Shown: piece after piece, positions 32,931-42,108 of the stretch
Layout: each line of letters begins with the position of its first letter
Position numbering within the stretch: the first letter of the stretch is position 1
Origin: JAHFUI01 sp041485905
Lineage (GTDB): Bacteria; Acidobacteriota; Vicinamibacteria; Vicinamibacterales; CAVVIG01
Reading direction: 5' to 3'
NCBI GenBank assembly: GCA_041485905.1
Contig: JBGPKK010000023.1
Span: 1-42,613 of the forward strand
Length of the DNA stretch: 42,613 nucleotides
Position numbers and translations under genes: made by a program
The notes under the pieces: model-generated
Seen by the model: only the letters and a program-made list of their open reading frames with translations
Told to the model about the DNA's origin: nothing
Database searches by the model: none

Positions 32931-33674
32931 CTAGTGCACGCGCCGGTCGTAGTCGTCGGCGCGGCCGCCGGAGTACACGTCGAACTTCTTGCGGAGGCGG
33001 TTGATCTTCCACTTCAAGTAGCGGTACTTCACTTCGGCCAGCGGATGGACGCGGGCGCTTTTCAGGAACACGTAGCCGACGAGCAGGCCGCCAAGGTGCG
33101 TCGCATTCGCGACGCCGCCGCCCGTGCCGCCGAGCGACGAGTAGAAGGCAATCGCGCCCATGATCAGGACGAAGATCCTCGCAGGAATCGGAAAGACGAA
33201 ATACATGTAGATGCGGCGGTCGGGAAAGTACAGGCCATAGGCAAGCAGCAGCCCGTAGATGGCACCCGACGCGCCGATGACGTTCGAACCGTACAGCGGG
33301 CGCGTGAATTCGAACGGGAGGAACGAAACGACCACCGTGAGAATTCCGGCCCCGATGCCGGTGACGAAATAGAATTTCAGGAAATATCGCGTGCCCCACA
33401 CGCGCTCCAGCTCGGTGCCGAACATCCACAGCGCCAGCATGTTGAACAGGATGTGGAACAGACCGCCGTGCAGGAACATGTAGGTGGCAAGCTGCCAGAT
33501 CCACCCGTGCATCACCAGCCGCGGTTGCAGCCCCAAGAGCTCGGTCAGAACAGGAACGAACGACTGCGCGAGAAACATCGCGACGTTCGCCGCGATGATC
33601 GCTTTGAGCGCCGTCGACATCGGGCCCGGTCCGAATGAGAACGAGGAAGCGTAAGGCGAAGGATAGCGGCGCAT
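32931..33674 (-). CDS. Rhomboid-family intramembrane serine protease
   Basis: A 247-residue protein with six predicted membrane helices. Catalytic Ser136 is in GASGAIYG and His193 in NATHLGG. The loop motif FLHGGLFHILFNM (68-80) is intact. Rhomboids cut single-pass membrane proteins within the membrane. A cytoplasmic tail rich in basic residues (KYRYLKWKINRLRKKF) follows. The ATG at 33674 is chosen because the in-frame upstream extension has no rhomboid sequence. Confidence 0.9.
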   Translation of the reverse strand: MRRYPSPYASSFSFGPGPMSTALKAIIAANVAMFLAQSFVPVLTELLGLQPRLVMHGWIWQLATYMFLHGGLFHILFNMLALWMFGTELERVWGTRYFLKFYFVTGIGAGILTVVVSFLPFEFTRPLYGSNVIGASGAIYGLLLAYGLYFPDRRIYMYFVFPIPARIFVLIMGAIAFYSSLGGTGGGVANATHLGGLLVGYVFLKSARVHPLAEVKYRYLKWKINRLRKKFDVYSGGRADDYDRRVH

Positions 33675-33738
33675 GGCGCGACTCCGGATCGTATCACGAG
33701 GGAACGCAGGTGCCCCGTGACCGGAAGTTGCCAGCGTC

Positions 33739-35361
33739 CTACATTGATGCGCCGCGCGAGTGAGCGACGCGCGATCGCAGCAACCGTATGGCCTCGCCGA
33801 ATTCGGAAATCGCCAGAACCTTCGCTGTGACCGCCAGCGCCGCCAGGCCGGCCGCGATCTCGAGCGCCAGCCGAACCGATTGCGCGGCCAGACTCTCACT
33901 GGCGAAGATGGCGTGCGCTCCATATTCCACGGCGGAAACAACGCCGGCCATGACCAGCGCGGCCGCCGTGATTTTCACAAGCGCCACAGCGAGATGGGTG
34001 CCGCCGATGCCGCCCAGCCGTCGCCGCAGCAGGAACATCAGCGCGGCGCCGTTGGCGATTGCCGCCAGCGATGTGCCCAGCGCGAGGCCGCGGAAGCCGA
34101 TCGCCCGTACCAGGATGACGCTTAGAATGATATTCGCCGCAATCGTGCAGAAGCTGACGGCCACCGGCACGCGGCTTTGTCGCAGCGCATAGAAAGCCGG
34201 CGACGCGATTCGGGCCGTCGAGTACCCGATCAGGCCGACGGCATAGAGTCGCAGCGCCGCCGCGGTCGGGGCGGTGTCGGCAGACATGAATCGTCCGTGC
34301 TCGAACAAGAGTTTAACGATCGGCGTGGCGAGCGTGATGAGGCCGAGTGTCGCGGGTACGTTCAGCGTCAACATCAGCGAGACGCCGCGGGTCAACGTAT
34401 CGCGGACGCCGTCCAGGTCGTCGGAAGCGGCGTGCCGCGACACCGCGGGTAGAACGGCCGTCGCAATCGAAACGCCGAACAGGCCGATCGGCAAGTACAT
34501 CAGCCGAAACGCGTAGGTCAACCACGAGACGGCGCCCGTGCCCTGACTGGTCGCGAGGAGCGTGTTCACGAAGATGTTGACCTGCGTCGCGGCGAGACCG
34601 ATCGTTCCAGGACCCATCAACCACAACACCGCACCCAGTTCAGGATCGCGCGGATCGCAGACGGCGTGATACCGAAAGCCTTCCCTCCTGATCGACGGCC
34701 ATTGCGTCACGATTTGACCGATGCCGCCCGCGATCGCCGAAATCGCGATGGCCATGATCGGCGGCCATCCGAAGACCGGCATCAGCGGCGCCAGCGTCAG
34801 CGCGCCGACGATCGTCGCGACGTTGAACGCCGCCGGTGCAAGCGCCGGGACGAAGTAGTGATGAAGCGAGTTGAGCATCCCCATTATCACCGCCGCGACG
34901 GCGGTCATCATGAGGAACGGCAGCATCACGCGCGTCAGGTGGACAGTCAGTTCGAGCTTGCCCGGCACCTGGGCGAACCGCGCGGCGTACGCGCCGACAA
35001 TCGAGTGCGCGAACACGATACCGACCGCCACGATCGCGCCCGTGACGATGAGCAGTGTATTCAGAACGTTGTTGCCGAGCCGCCATGCGTCATTTCTGCC
35101 GCGGGCCGTCAGCACGCGCGTAAAGGTGGGAACGAACGCCGAGCTCATCGCGCCTTCCGCGAACAGGTCGCGCACCAGATTTGGAATCCGGAACGCGACG
35201 ATGAAGGCGTCCATGTCGTTACCGGCGCCGAAGAGCGCCGCCAGCACTTGATCGCGTGCGAGGCCGAGGACGCGGCTGGTGAGCGTCGCCGCTGCCGTCA
35301 GTCCTGCGGATCGGGCAAGCCCGAAGGGGGCTGGATGGGAAGGGCTAGCTGCGGGATCCAC
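33739..35361 (-). CDS. murJ: Lipid II flippase MurJ (MviN)
   Basis: A 540-residue polytopic membrane protein with about 14 membrane segments of the MviN/MATE type. Typical family blocks are LTSRVLGLARDQVLAALFG, FRIPNLVRDLFAEGAMSSAFVPTFT and PAVSRHAA. It flips lipid-linked peptidoglycan precursor across the inner membrane. The start overlaps the stop of the upstream yqeY gene by 17 nt, so they are co-transcribed. Confidence 0.94.
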   Translation of the reverse strand: MDPAASPSHPAPFGLARSAGLTAAATLTSRVLGLARDQVLAALFGAGNDMDAFIVAFRIPNLVRDLFAEGAMSSAFVPTFTRVLTARGRNDAWRLGNNVLNTLLIVTGAIVAVGIVFAHSIVGAYAARFAQVPGKLELTVHLTRVMLPFLMMTAVAAVIMGMLNSLHHYFVPALAPAAFNVATIVGALTLAPLMPVFGWPPIMAIAISAIAGGIGQIVTQWPSIRREGFRYHAVCDPRDPELGAVLWLMGPGTIGLAATQVNIFVNTLLATSQGTGAVSWLTYAFRLMYLPIGLFGVSIATAVLPAVSRHAASDDLDGVRDTLTRGVSLMLTLNVPATLGLITLATPIVKLLFEHGRFMSADTAPTAAALRLYAVGLIGYSTARIASPAFYALRQSRVPVAVSFCTIAANIILSVILVRAIGFRGLALGTSLAAIANGAALMFLLRRRLGGIGGTHLAVALVKITAAALVMAGVVSAVEYGAHAIFASESLAAQSVRLALEIAAGLAALAVTAKVLAISEFGEAIRLLRSRVAHSRGASM

Positions 35362-35803
35362 TCAGCTTGCTGCGAACAAGCTCGTTGACCGTGTTTCCGT
35401 CGACGTTCTGGCCCGACAGCTTCGCCATGGCGGCCTTCATCACTCGACCCACGTCTTTGGCAGAGGCGGCGCCGGTTTCGGTTATCGCCTCCGCGATGGC
35501 GAGGTCGACGACCGCCGGATCGACGGCGGCGGGCAGATACGATTCCAGTACCGCGATTTCGGCCGTTTCCTTGTCAGCGAGATCCTGACGGCCGCCTCGC
35601 GTGAATTGCTCGGCCGAATCGCGGCGTTGCTTGACGAGCGAAGTGACGACCTGCCGCGACTCGTTGTCGTCGAGCGCGCGGCCTTTCTCGACCTCGCGAT
35701 TCACGAGCGCGGCCTTGAGCATGCGCAGGGCGCTCAACCGCGCATATGCCTGCTGGCGCATCGCGTCGGTCATTGCGGCTTGGACCTCGTCCACTAAGGC
35801 CAA
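35345..35803 (-). CDS. yqeY: GatB/YqeY-domain protein
   Basis: A 152-residue helical protein homologous to the tail domain of the GatB amidotransferase subunit. Family blocks are RLSALRMLKAALVNREVEKG, SLVKQRRDSAEQF and GRVMKAAMAKLSGQNVDGN. Stand-alone YqeY proteins may bind tRNA, but the role is unproven. It lies 4 nt after the STN-like gene and overlaps murJ. Confidence 0.92.
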   Translation of the reverse strand: MALVDEVQAAMTDAMRQQAYARLSALRMLKAALVNREVEKGRALDDNESRQVVTSLVKQRRDSAEQFTRGGRQDLADKETAEIAVLESYLPAAVDPAVVDLAIAEAITETGAASAKDVGRVMKAAMAKLSGQNVDGNTVNELVRSKLSGSRS

Positions 35804-35807
35804 GAGA

Positions 35808-36545
35808 TTATTTCTGGGGTGGCGCGGGCTGAGGAAATCCCGGAGGCCCTGGCGCTGGAGCGGGTGCCACCATCCCGGGAACGGGTACGCCTGTCGGCGA
35901 AGAAGTAGAAGAACTCGGCCCTCCGGGAAACGACCCGGCTGATACCGGCGCCGCGGGCGCTGTCTGTTGCCGGAACAGCGGCGGCTGCTGCGGCTGATTG
36001 GGATTGATGCCGATGCCCGGCATTGGCCCCCCTTCCCCTTGCGGGTTCGTGACCTGCGGCGGCGGGAACGTGAATACTGCGCCGCGATTCAGCGCGGCGG
36101 GGTCCTGGTCGTCAGAGGGGAACGGCGGCACCTGTTGCGGGAACCTCGGTGGTCCGAACACGGGCGGCGGCGGGTCGACCGCTTGCGCGGGCGCGGTGCT
36201 TGTCGGCACCACGACAATCCGCTCGAACGCGGACACGTTGCCATCAGCCGTCGCGCGTGGCGCGAGCACGACACCGCTGACCGACCGGAGGACGACATCG
36301 AGGGCTTGCAGTTCCGGAACGTCCGTCAGTTCCAGGGTCAGCGGTCCGCCGCCGATGCGTTCGGCGTTGACCACCTTGGTCTGGCCCACGCGCTCCCACT
36401 CGGCAAGAATCTGCCGGATCGTCGCGTCTTTCGCGACGAGCGTGACGTGCCCTCCCTGAATGGTCAGCCGAACCTCGGCCGATGCGGTCGCCACCGCGCC
36501 GACCAATGCGAGCACACTGAACGCCGCGGCAAAGGGTTTACGCAT
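35808..36545 (-). CDS. Secreted protein with STN/secretin-like N-terminal domain and Pro-rich tail
   Basis: A 245-residue protein with a signal peptide ending ASA (about 23). Residues 25-110 resemble the short secretin/TonB N-terminal (STN) fold: VTLVAKDATIRQILAEWERV, LTLELTDVPELQALDVVLRSV. The second half (about 125-245) is low-complexity Pro/Gln/Ser. STN domains normally precede a secretin or receptor barrel; none follows here. The protein may be a periplasmic adaptor. It heads the leftward group with yqeY and murJ and has its own -10 box. Confidence 0.72.
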   Translation of the reverse strand: MRKPFAAAFSVLALVGAVATASAEVRLTIQGGHVTLVAKDATIRQILAEWERVGQTKVVNAERIGGGPLTLELTDVPELQALDVVLRSVSGVVLAPRATADGNVSAFERIVVVPTSTAPAQAVDPPPPVFGPPRFPQQVPPFPSDDQDPAALNRGAVFTFPPPQVTNPQGEGGPMPGIGINPNQPQQPPLFRQQTAPAAPVSAGSFPGGPSSSTSSPTGVPVPGMVAPAPAPGPPGFPQPAPPQK

Positions 36546-36557
36546 GGAGCTACACCT

Positions 36558-36563
36558 AGTATA
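36558..36563 (-). promoter_or_regulatory. -10 box TATACT of the STN-like gene
   Basis: On the minus strand TATACT lies 12 nt before the ATG at 36545, again predicting a very short leader. It suggests that the STN-yqeY-murJ group can be transcribed separately from the polysaccharide genes. Confidence 0.45.
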
Positions 36564-36610
36564 CGCACCGCGTCGGGCCATTCCAAGCACGGCCATTTGG
36601 GCCGGCCCGG

Positions 36611-37573
36611 CTATTTCTTGCCGAAATACTCGACCACCTGCGTGAGGATATCGTCGAGATTGTGCCTGGTTTTGTACCCGATCAAGGCGGTGACCTTCGT
36701 CAGATCCGGCAGCCGCCGCGGCATGTCCTCGAATCCGGATTCGTAGGCATCGTCGTACGCGATGAATTTGATGGGCGATTGGGAGCCGGCGAGCGTACGC
36801 ACGCGCTCGGCGAGAGCCCGAATGGTCACTTCCTCGGTGTTGCCGATGTTGATGACCTGACCGATGGCTTTGGGCTCGACGACGAGCGCGAGCAGGGCGC
36901 GCACAACGTCGGCGACGTGCGTAAAGGCGCGCGACTGTGTCCCGTCGCCGAAGACGGTAATCGGTTCGCCCGCCAGCGCCTGCCGGACGAAATTCGGGAT
37001 GACCATACCGTACTGCCCGGTCTGCCGCGGTCCCACGGTGTTGAAGAAGCGGACGATGATGACCGGCAGCTTGCGTTCTTTCCAGTAGGCGAGCGCCAGG
37101 AACTCGTCGATCGCCTTGCTGCACGCGTACGCCCAGCGGAGCTTCGGCGTCGGTCCCAGCACGAGATCCGAGTCCTCGCGAAACGGCACGTCCTCGCTCT
37201 TGCCGTAGACCTCCGAGGTCGACGCAATCACTACCAGCTTCTTCTTCTTGTTGGCGTGCTTCAGGACGACTTCGGTGCCGTGCACGTTGGTCTCGATCGT
37301 GTGCACGGGCTGCTCGACGATCAACTTGACGCCGACGGCGGCGGCGAGATGAAAGACGACGTCGCTGCGGTCGATGAGCTCGGCGAGCAGCGGTTCGTTG
37401 TTCACCGAGTCGATGAAGTACTCAAAGCCGTCGCGGCCTTTCAGATGCGCGATGTTGTCGATCGATCCCGTGGACAGATTGTCGAGAATCAGCACCTGAT
37501 GTCCGGCGTCGAGGAGCGCTTCGGAGAGATGAGAGCCGATGAAACCGGCGCCGCCCGTGATCAACGCCCGCAC
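36611..37573 (-). CDS. NAD-dependent nucleotide-sugar epimerase/dehydratase
   Basis: A 320-residue extended SDR acting on a nucleotide sugar. The NAD motif GGAGFIG is at 7-13, the Ser/Thr at ASTSEVYG (117-124), and Tyr149-x3-Lys153 in WAYACSKAID. Blocks such as VRFFNTVGPRQTGQYGMVIP are typical of the UDP-glucose 4-epimerase/UDP-glucuronate decarboxylase group; the exact reaction is not clear. The GTG start at 37573 overlaps the aminotransferase end by 13 nt. It is the last gene of the polysaccharide operon. Confidence 0.88.
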   Translation of the reverse strand: MRALITGGAGFIGSHLSEALLDAGHQVLILDNLSTGSIDNIAHLKGRDGFEYFIDSVNNEPLLAELIDRSDVVFHLAAAVGVKLIVEQPVHTIETNVHGTEVVLKHANKKKKLVVIASTSEVYGKSEDVPFREDSDLVLGPTPKLRWAYACSKAIDEFLALAYWKERKLPVIIVRFFNTVGPRQTGQYGMVIPNFVRQALAGEPITVFGDGTQSRAFTHVADVVRALLALVVEPKAIGQVINIGNTEEVTIRALAERVRTLAGSQSPIKFIAYDDAYESGFEDMPRRLPDLTKVTALIGYKTRHNLDDILTQVVEYFGKK

Positions 37574-38667
37574 GAGTCGTGTCCTTTCACTGCGGCCGCC
37601 GCCACGTCGGCGACATCGGCATTCGTCATGCGTGGATGGAGTGGCAGCGAAAGTATTTCGCTGCAGATCCGCGCGGCAATCGGGCACTCGGCCGGCGCCC
37701 ATTGGGCGAACGCCGGTTGTTGGGGAATCGGAATCGGATAGTGCACAAGCGTTTCGATCCCGACGGCCGCCAGGTTCGCCTGCAGCCCGTCGCGTTCGGG
37801 TGTGCGTACGACGAAAAGATGATACACGTGTCCTTCGTCGCACTCGGCCGGAACGGTGATCGCTCCGCCGGCCAGCGCGATCCGGTAGCGGGCGGCGAGC
37901 TCGCGTCGCCGGTGGGTCCATCCGCCCAGCCGCGGGAGGCGGGCCGCGAGAATCGCCGCCTGGATCTCGTCGAGCCGTGAATTGCAGCCGGGTTCCTGAT
38001 GGTGATAGCGATCCGTTTGGCCGCCGTTTCGGAGCCGCCTGATGCGATCGGCCAACGACCGATCGTTGGTCACCACCGCGCCGCCGTCGCCCAGAGCGCC
38101 CAGGTTCTTCGTCGGATAAAAACTGAACGCGCCGGCGACGCCGATGGTGCCGACCGGCCGTCCGCCGGCGGTGGCCAGGTGCGCCTGACAGCAATCCTCG
38201 ACGATCGCCAGATTGTTCGCCGACGCGACTCTGCTGATTGCCGCCATATCGGCCGCCTGTCCGTACAGGTGAACCGGAAGAATGGCGCGCGTCCGAGGAC
38301 CGATCGCCGCCGCGACCCGTTCCGGGTTTATCGTGTAGCGGACGGGATCGATGTCGGCGAACACCGGCCGGGCGCCCGTCATCGTCACGGCGAGTGCCGT
38401 GTACGCCGCCGACAGCGGCGTCGTGATCACTTCGTCGCCCGGTCCGATCCCCAGTGCCCGCAGGATCAGCATCAGCGCATCGGTGCCGCTGCCGACCCCG
38501 ACGGCATATGACGCGCCGGACGCCGCCGCGAACTGGTGCTCGAACGCGTCGACCTCGGGCCCGAGGACGAACCAGCCGCGGGCGACGACGCGATCGATCG
38601 CGCGCCGGACATCTTCGGCGTCCTCGCCGGGTGTCAACGACACGAACGGAATGCGCGGGGGGATCAC
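37561..38667 (-). CDS. DegT/DnrJ/EryC1/StrS-family sugar aminotransferase
   Basis: A PLP enzyme of 368 residues that transfers an amino group to a keto-sugar nucleotide. Pyridoxal phosphate should bind Lys187 in FYPTKNLGALGDGG; Asp158 in VEDCCQAH contacts the ring, and GSGTDAL (59-65) binds the phosphate. Family members make amino sugars for O-antigen and other glycans. The GTG start at 38667 overlaps the stop of the upstream epimerase by 4 nt (GTGA). Confidence 0.92.
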   Translation of the reverse strand: MIPPRIPFVSLTPGEDAEDVRRAIDRVVARGWFVLGPEVDAFEHQFAAASGASYAVGVGSGTDALMLILRALGIGPGDEVITTPLSAAYTALAVTMTGARPVFADIDPVRYTINPERVAAAIGPRTRAILPVHLYGQAADMAAISRVASANNLAIVEDCCQAHLATAGGRPVGTIGVAGAFSFYPTKNLGALGDGGAVVTNDRSLADRIRRLRNGGQTDRYHHQEPGCNSRLDEIQAAILAARLPRLGGWTHRRRELAARYRIALAGGAITVPAECDEGHVYHLFVVRTPERDGLQANLAAVGIETLVHYPIPIPQQPAFAQWAPAECPIAARICSEILSLPLHPRMTNADVADVAAAAVKGHDSCGR

Positions 38668-39689
38668 TCGGGTTCCGGCCTGTCCGAGGCGTCGACGTAA
38701 TGACGGTAGTCCTGGCGGTAGAAGGCAACCGTCCGCTCGAGACCATCGCGCAGCGAGATCGTCGGCGTCCACCCGGTCGTACGCGTGAACTTCGAGGAGT
38801 CCGCGTAGAAGCTGCCGATGTCGATCGCTTTTTTGTCCGACGGCCACTCGACGTACTGCACGCGCCCGGAGCCGGCGACGTCCACCAGGACATCGGTCAC
38901 CTCGCGAAGGCTGTGCGGCGCCTCGCCGCCGACGTTGAACACCTCGCCGTTGCACGCGTCTTCGACCCCGGCGCGGAGAAACGCGTCGGCCGCATCGTCG
39001 ACGTAGACGAAGTCGCGGAGCTGCGAGCCGTCGCCGTAGATCTGGATCACGCCGTTCTCGATGGCCAGACGGATGAACCACCCGATGAATCCCTGCCTGT
39101 TGTGCTTAATCAACTGGCGCGGGCCGTACACGTTGGTGAGCCGCAGCGAGCAGGCGCGCACGCCGAAGACGTTGTTGTAGACGAGGTGATAGTACTCGCC
39201 GGCCGCCTTGTTGATGCCGTTCACGTCGGTGGGGCGCACCAGATGCGATTCGGTGACCGGCAGGGAATCCGGCCGTCCGTACACCTGACGCGTGCCGGCG
39301 AAGACGACCTTGACGTCCGGGTTGTGGGCGCGGCAGGCCTCGAGGACGGTGAGCTGGCTGCGGCAGTTGATCTCGAGATCGCTATACGGATCGCGCATGC
39401 TGTCGATGTGGCTCACCTGCCCGGCGAGGTTGAAGATCACGTCGCGATCGCGTACGAGATAGTTCATCGTGCTCTGCTGGCGGATGTCGGCGATGTTGAC
39501 AGCCAGCCGATCGTCCACGCCGTCGATGTTGAACAGATTGCCGCCGTAATCGGGGATGAGCGAATCGACGAGCAGCACCCGGGCGCCGAGGTCGACGAGC
39601 TGCCGGGCGAGATTGCTGCCGATGAAACCGAGGCCTCCGGTGATCATCACCTTGCGGCCGCGGTAAGACTCGCGGTAGCTCACGGTCAC
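38664..39689 (-). CDS. NAD-dependent epimerase/dehydratase lacking the usual catalytic tyrosine
   Basis: A 341-residue extended SDR with the NAD motif GGLGFIGSNLA (18-28), the Thr-containing AGTRQVYG (131-138), and DVNGINKAAGEYYH where YxxxK is expected. The lysine (161) is present but the tyrosine position is Asn157. The remaining nucleotide-sugar blocks (LRLTNVYGPRQ, YGDGSQLRDFVYVDD) are intact. I recall the NGINK pattern from other sugar epimerases in glycan clusters, so it may be a family trait. The GTG at 39689 overlaps the glycosyltransferase stop by 4 nt; a second GTG at 39683 is possible. Confidence 0.85.
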   Translation of the reverse strand: MTVSYRESYRGRKVMITGGLGFIGSNLARQLVDLGARVLLVDSLIPDYGGNLFNIDGVDDRLAVNIADIRQQSTMNYLVRDRDVIFNLAGQVSHIDSMRDPYSDLEINCRSQLTVLEACRAHNPDVKVVFAGTRQVYGRPDSLPVTESHLVRPTDVNGINKAAGEYYHLVYNNVFGVRACSLRLTNVYGPRQLIKHNRQGFIGWFIRLAIENGVIQIYGDGSQLRDFVYVDDAADAFLRAGVEDACNGEVFNVGGEAPHSLREVTDVLVDVAGSGRVQYVEWPSDKKAIDIGSFYADSSKFTRTTGWTPTISLRDGLERTVAFYRQDYRHYVDASDRPEPE

Positions 39690-40510
39690 GGTCGCGGCGG
39701 GCTCGGATACACGCGATTCGCGGGGTCGGCGGCCGTCTGAGCGAGCGGGGTGACATCGGCGCGCAGGTGCTCGCGGCGGATGACGAGCGCATACCACAGG
39801 ATCAGGAGGTCCCGGCCGGTTCTGAAGAGTCGCCGAACATTGAAGAACTCCGATTTGCCGAACGCGCGATGGTAGTGGTGTACCGGCACTTCGACGATCC
39901 GGAAGCCGCCGTCCTGGATCTTCTTCATCATCTCGACGCAGATGATGCCGCTGGTCTTCACGAGGTTGATGCGATCGAAAATGGTGCGGCGCATCAACCG
40001 GAAATCGCAATCGACGTCGCGCAGCTTCAGGCCGAACAGCAGGCTGACGATGTAATGGTAGACGCGCCCGATGATGATGCGATGGAGCGGATCGGCGCGG
40101 CTGATCTTGTAGCCGTTCACGAGATCGGCCTCGGGCGCCATCTTCGCCCAGAGGGCTGACAGCTCGGCCGGGTCGTACTGCGCGTCGCCGTCGGTGTAGA
40201 AGATGAGCTCCTTGGTCGCCGAACGGAAGCCGGTCTGCAGCGCGGCGCCATAGTCGCGGTTCTTGGGGTGATGCACGGCGCGGACGTGCGGATACGTTCG
40301 GGCGAGCTCGTCGGCGATCTCTGCCGTTCCGTCGGCGCTGCCATCGTCGACAACGATGATCTCGAAGTCCGGCGTCAGTTCCGAGGCGGCTTTCACGGTG
40401 CGAATCACCATGCTGGCGATGGTGCCGCTGTCGTTGTACGCCGGGAAGAAGACACTCAGACCCGCTGGCTTGTGCGCGGGAAGGGCTGACATCTGCGGAG
40501 CATCCACCAT
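39686..40510 (-). CDS. Family-2 glycosyltransferase (polyprenyl-phosphate type)
   Basis: A GT-A fold transferase of about 274 residues. It has FFPAYNDSGTI, the metal/nucleotide motif VDDGSADGT, the DxD-like DGDAQYDP and a typical acceptor region VDCDFRLMRR. A C-terminal hydrophobic segment (about 225-245) may bind the membrane. It probably adds a sugar to a lipid carrier or growing glycan. The start is uncertain: the frame is open to 40555, but the ATG at 40510 avoids overlap with the upstream gene; 40492 is another choice. Confidence 0.85.
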   Translation of the reverse strand: MVDAPQMSALPAHKPAGLSVFFPAYNDSGTIASMVIRTVKAASELTPDFEIIVVDDGSADGTAEIADELARTYPHVRAVHHPKNRDYGAALQTGFRSATKELIFYTDGDAQYDPAELSALWAKMAPEADLVNGYKISRADPLHRIIIGRVYHYIVSLLFGLKLRDVDCDFRLMRRTIFDRINLVKTSGIICVEMMKKIQDGGFRIVEVPVHHYHRAFGKSEFFNVRRLFRTGRDLLILWYALVIRREHLRADVTPLAQTAADPANRVYPSPPRP

Positions 40511-40529
40511 AGCATGAAAGCGCCCTCGG

Positions 40530-41246
40530 TCAGGCCCTCGAGTTTCGGGCGACAAGGCGCCAGGGCGTCACGACCGATTCGACGAAGACGGCGCCGGAGA
40601 GCTTGGATTCTCCCCGACGGCGCTCGACGAACGTGATCGGGACCTCGGTGACCCGACAGCCACGCCGGGCGGCGATGTACAGCGTTTCGATCAGAAACGA
40701 ATAGCCGTCGGAAAGGACGTGATCCAGCGGCAGCGACGCCAGCGTTTCGCGGCGCCACGCCCGGTACCCGCTCGTGCAGTCGCGCACGTTCAGGCGCGTG
40801 ACGGAACGGACGTAGAGGTTGGCGAAACGGCTGAGCACCCGCCGGAACAGCGGCCAGTTGACGACCGTGCCATCGGGCACGTACCTGGAACCGATGGCGA
40901 GATCGGCACCCGCGACCGCCGCAATGAGCGCGGGAAGGCGCGCCGGATCGTGCGACAGGTCGGCGTCCATCTGGCAAATCACATCAACCGGTTCGCCGAT
41001 GGCTCGCCTGAAGCCGTCGAGATAGGCGAGGCCCAGGCCGCGGGGCCCCGTCCTGTGAAGCACCTCCAGCCGGCCCGAGTAGCGGAGTGCCAGGCCGTCC
41101 GCCAGATCGCCGGTGCCGTCCGGGGATTGATCGTCGACGATGAGGAGGCGGACGTTTTCGTGCTCCATCAGGGCCGCCGCGAGTATCGGCAGATTGTCTC
41201 GTTCGTTGTAGGTCGGCACGATGACCAGCGCTGTCGGGGCGCTCAC
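40530..41246 (-). CDS. Polyprenol-phosphate mannosyltransferase-like (DPM1 family)
   Basis: A 238-residue GT2 enzyme of the dolichol/polyprenol-phosphate mannose synthase group, without membrane helices. Motifs are VPTYNERDNL, VDDQSPDGTGDLAD, QMDADLSHDP, IGSRYVPDG and DCTSGYRAWRR, and the C-terminal ERRRGESKLS is diagnostic of the group. It charges a lipid carrier with a hexose, used later by membrane glycosyltransferases. The GTG start overlaps the upstream glycosyltransferase stop by 4 nt. Confidence 0.92.
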   Translation of the reverse strand: MSAPTALVIVPTYNERDNLPILAAALMEHENVRLLIVDDQSPDGTGDLADGLALRYSGRLEVLHRTGPRGLGLAYLDGFRRAIGEPVDVICQMDADLSHDPARLPALIAAVAGADLAIGSRYVPDGTVVNWPLFRRVLSRFANLYVRSVTRLNVRDCTSGYRAWRRETLASLPLDHVLSDGYSFLIETLYIAARRGCRVTEVPITFVERRRGESKLSGAVFVESVVTPWRLVARNSRA

Positions 41247-42103
41247 GATCGACGGCCCTCGAAGCGGAGCGAGGAGATCTGCTCGGAGACGAGGCCCACG
41301 AGGAAGATGACGAGGCTGACGAGAATGAGCAGTACGGACGAATTGGTCACGTGCGATTGCGTGACGATCGTCCAGGCCGCGTACACCGCGCCAAGCAGGA
41401 AGGCCGCGGCGCTCACCGGCAGAAAGATACGCAGCGGACTGTAAATCGTAATCACCTTGATCAGGATCAGAAAGAAGCGGGCCCCGTCCGCGCCCAGCCT
41501 GATGTTGGAGCGGCCCTGCCGTTGCGCCGCCTCGACCGGCTCGAAGCGGACGCTATATCCGGCTTTCATGAACGCCAGCGTCGTGGTCGTCGGCGTCGAA
41601 AACCCGTTGGGCAACAGGTAGAGGAACTCCAGCAGGCAGTCCTTTTTCGCCGCGCGGAAGCCGGACGTGAGATCGGGAACGGGTCGCTCGGTCAGGTAGC
41701 TCGCCACCCGGTTCAACGCGTTGTTGCCCAGGCGGCGGGCGAGACTGGCCTGCGATCGCGGCGAGCGGGCGCCGATGACGAGATCGTAGGCATCGAGATG
41801 CGAGACGAGACGAACCGCGTCGGTGGGGCGATGCTGGCCGTCGCCGTCCATGATGAGCACGAACGCGCCCGTGGCCTGTCGGATGCCCGTTTTCACTGCC
41901 GCGCCGTTGCCTTTGTTGTACGGATGGCGAACGACGCGCGCGCCGGCGGCGGCCGCCTGATCGGCCGTCCCATCGGTCGAGGCGTCGTCGATCACGAGGA
42001 TCTCGTGCCATGTCGACGCGCCCCGCAACGCCCTGACCAGCGGGCCGATGGACGCCGCTTCGTTGAATGCCGGGATGACGATTGACGTCAGGGTTGTCGA
42101 CAC
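41243..42103 (-). CDS. Family-2 glycosyltransferase with C-terminal membrane helices
   Basis: A 286-residue GT2 protein: IPAFNEAASIGP, VIDDASTDGTAD, DGDGQHRP and LTSGFRAAKKD, followed by two membrane helices (about 224-246 and 256-276). The layout resembles DPM/ArnC-like enzymes that pass sugar to undecaprenyl phosphate. It is the first gene of the operon; the GTG start at 42103 lies only 5 nt from the end of an IS630 remnant, so the promoter must come from the remnant or beyond. Confidence 0.88.
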   Translation of the reverse strand: MSTTLTSIVIPAFNEAASIGPLVRALRGASTWHEILVIDDASTDGTADQAAAAGARVVRHPYNKGNGAAVKTGIRQATGAFVLIMDGDGQHRPTDAVRLVSHLDAYDLVIGARSPRSQASLARRLGNNALNRVASYLTERPVPDLTSGFRAAKKDCLLEFLYLLPNGFSTPTTTTLAFMKAGYSVRFEPVEAAQRQGRSNIRLGADGARFFLILIKVITIYSPLRIFLPVSAAAFLLGAVYAAWTIVTQSHVTNSSVLLILVSLVIFLVGLVSEQISSLRFEGRRS

Positions 42104-42108
42104 GTCTG

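Noticed and set aside
36564..36610. GGCC-rich inverted sequence after the epimerase gene as a terminator
   Set aside because: The stem is imperfect and there is no T-run, so it is not supported as an intrinsic terminator.
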